Source of the DNA: Clostridium jeddahitimonense
GTDB lineage: Bacteria; Bacillota; Clostridia; Clostridiales; Clostridiaceae
NCBI GenBank assembly: GCA_000753455.2
Contig: LM994670.1
Location: 1,165,005-1,229,004 of the forward strand
Direction of reading: 5' to 3'
DNA length: 64,000 nucleotides
Numbering within the stretch: the stretch's first letter is position 1; each line of letters begins with the position of its first letter. This document shows positions 62,453 to 64,000 of this stretch, one piece after another. The notes beneath the pieces are model-generated. The model had not been told where the DNA came from. It saw only the letters and a list, made by a program, of their open reading frames with translations, and did not search any database. The translations under genes were made by a program, and so were the position numbers.

Positions 62453-64000
62453 ATGGAGAAAAAGAAGTATGTTTACCTTTTCAGTGAAGGCGATGAAACA
62501 ATGAAAAACCTTCTTGGAGGTAAAGGAGCAAATTTAGCAGAAATGACTAAACTAGGGATCCCAGTGCCACAAGGATTTATAGTAACAACAGAAGCTTGTA
62601 ACAAGTATTATGAAGATGGTAAGAAAATATCAGATGCAATAATAGAAGAAATACAAGAAAATATTAAAAAGCTTGAAGAAACTACTGGAAAAGAATTTGG
62701 AAGCTTAGAAAATCCATTATTAGTTTCAGTAAGATCAGGGGCTAGAGTTTCTATGCCAGGTATGATGGATACAATATTAAACCTTGGGTTAAATGATACT
62801 TCAGTTGAAGTTATGGCAAAGCTTACAAACAATCCAAGATTTGCATATGATTCATATAGAAGATTTATTCAAATGTTCTCAGATGTTGTTATGGGAGTTG
62901 AAAAGAGATTATTTGAAAATCTTATCGATGAGATGAAGGAAGCTAGAGGTGTTCACTTTGACACTGACCTAACAGCAGATGATTTAAAAGAATTAGTTGG
63001 TAAATATAAAGAGTTATATAAAAAGGAAAAAGGTGAAGATTTCATCCAGGATCCTAAAAAGCAATTAATTGAAGCTGTTACTGCAGTATTTAGATCATGG
63101 GATAACCCAAGAGCTATAGTTTATAGAAGATTAAACGATATTCCAGGTGAATGGGGAACAGCAGTAAACGTTCAACAAATGGTATTTGGTAATAAGGGAG
63201 AAACTTCAGGAACTGGGGTTGCATTCTCAAGAAATGCTGCTACTGGGGAAAAAGAAATTTATGGTGAATACTTAATGAATGCACAAGGTGAAGACGTTGT
63301 TGCAGGTATAAGGACACCACTTCCAATAGCTAAATTAGAAGAGCAAAACCCAGCTATATATAAACAATTCATGGATATAGTTCATACATTAGAAAATCAC
63401 TACAGAGATATGCAAGATATGGAGTTCACTATAGAAGAAGGTGTTTTATACTTCCTTCAAACTAGAAATGGTAAAAGAACTGCTCAAGCTGCATTAAAGA
63501 TAGCTGTTGATTTAGTTGAAGAAGGAATGTTAACTAAAGAACAAGCTATCCTAAAAGTAGAGCCAAAGCAATTAGACTCTTTACTACATCCTACATTCGA
63601 TACTGCTGAAATAAAGAAATCTACAGCAATAGCTAAGGGCTTGCCAGCATCACCAGGTGCAGCATGTGGTAAGATATCATTTACTGCAGAGGAAGCTAAA
63701 GAAAGAGCTGCAGCAGGGGAAAAAGTAGTTTTAGTAAGACTTGAGACTTCACCAGAAGATATCGAAGGTATGATAGCAGCAGAAGGTATTCTAACAGTAA
63801 GAGGTGGAATGACTTCTCATGCAGCAGTTGTCGCAAGAGGAATGGGAACTTGCTGTGTTGCTGGATGTGGAACTTTAAAGGTTAATGAAGAAGAAAAAAC
63901 TTTAGAAGTAGACGGAAAAGTTTATACTACTGAAGATTATATTTCAATAGATGGTTCAACTGGTAATGTTTATGGAGAAGCTATAGATACAGTTACTCCT
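62453..64000 (+). CDS. ppdK: Pyruvate, phosphate dikinase, 5' part
   Basis: 516 codons are visible, without a stop; the window ends inside the gene (full proteins are about 875 residues). N-terminal nucleotide-binding domain from FSEGDETMKNLLGGKGANLAEM, then RSGARVSMPGMMDT; the phosphohistidine domain has GGMTSHAAVVARGMG with the swivelling His. The C-terminal PEP/pyruvate barrel lies outside. Interconverts pyruvate, ATP and Pi with PEP, AMP and PPi. GGAGGAG precedes the ATG. Probably regulated by the adjacent CcpN-like protein. Confidence 0.97.
   Translation, partial: MEKKKYVYLFSEGDETMKNLLGGKGANLAEMTKLGIPVPQGFIVTTEACNKYYEDGKKISDAIIEEIQENIKKLEETTGKEFGSLENPLLVSVRSGARVSMPGMMDTILNLGLNDTSVEVMAKLTNNPRFAYDSYRRFIQMFSDVVMGVEKRLFENLIDEMKEARGVHFDTDLTADDLKELVGKYKELYKKEKGEDFIQDPKKQLIEAVTAVFRSWDNPRAIVYRRLNDIPGEWGTAVNVQQMVFGNKGETSGTGVAFSRNAATGEKEIYGEYLMNAQGEDVVAGIRTPLPIAKLEEQNPAIYKQFMDIVHTLENHYRDMQDMEFTIEEGVLYFLQTRNGKRTAQAALKIAVDLVEEGMLTKEQAILKVEPKQLDSLLHPTFDTAEIKKSTAIAKGLPASPGAACGKISFTAEEAKERAAAGEKVVLVRLETSPEDIEGMIAAEGILTVRGGMTSHAAVVARGMGTCCVAGCGTLKVNEEEKTLEVDGKVYTTEDYISIDGSTGNVYGEAIDTVTP

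Overview
The window is low-GC, gene-dense DNA from an endospore-forming Firmicute, most likely Clostridium sensu stricto. Evidence: the spoIIAA-spoIIAB-sigF operon, a three-gene spoVACDE operon, gpr, spoIIP and yqfC-yqfD; the conserved Firmicute order comEC-holA-rpsT-gpr-spoIIP-lepA-hemW-hrcA-grpE-dnaK-dnaJ-prmA-rsmE-mtaB-hinT-rpsU-yqfC-yqfD-pgpH-ybeY-dgkA-cdd-era-recO; AT-rich codon use; and anaerobe traits (oxygen-independent HemW, pyruvate phosphate dikinase). The large LPXTG-anchored GH101 mucin glycosidase suggests an animal- or gut-associated species. The species itself cannot be named from this sequence.

Layout. 1-8.1 kb: decayed DsrE-family gene, the GH101 surface enzyme, and a lone tRNA-Leu(CAA). 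8.2-15.4 kb: ZIP metal transporter, a two-gene operon of a putative Fe-S scaffold and the GGGtGRT protein, an anchored lethal-factor-type zincin, a DUF4003-like protein, DNA polymerase IV and deoC. 15.5-21.7 kb: a Lon-type protease with an eroded ATPase domain, then the spoIIA and spoVA operons. 21.8-29 kb: a metal and iron-responsive block with an ArsR/NifX-like pair, DUF1540, DUF3793, DUF2325, a CydDC-like ABC exporter pair, YgbA, DUF454 and a small membrane protein, carrying four recognisable Fur boxes. 29-45.5 kb: comEC, holA, rpsT, gpr, two tandem spoIIP genes, lepA, a patatin on the opposite strand, hemW, and a CIRCE-controlled heat-shock operon. 45.7-53.4 kb: siroheme reductase, trmB, an O-antigen-ligase-like protein, prmA-rsmE-mtaB, hinT and rpsU. 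53.5-53.8 kb: a probable structured non-coding RNA. 53.9-64 kb: yqfC-yqfD-pgpH-ybeY-dgkA/PAP2-cdd-era-recO, a DUF4342 protein, a CcpN-like regulator, and the start of ppdK, cut by the window end.

Functional links. spoIIAA/AB/sigF set forespore gene expression. SpoVAC/D/E load dipicolinate, Gpr degrades small acid-soluble proteins at germination, SpoIIP remodels septal peptidoglycan during engulfment, and YqfC/YqfD act in the mother cell. The Fur-box block probably responds to iron or nitrosative stress.

The least expected signals are these. (1) At spoIIAA, spoVAE and lepA a strong Shine-Dalgarno sequence lies 34-38 nt before the start codon with a 9-10 bp hairpin between them. (2) In the spoIIP region, terminator-like hairpins contain the Shine-Dalgarno sequence of the next gene. 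(3) A candidate non-coding RNA after rpsU has mutually exclusive stems and a 16-bp terminator. (4) Palindromes overlap the promoters of the GGGtGRT operon and of the arsR-like gene. All calls come from reading the sequence; no database search was run.
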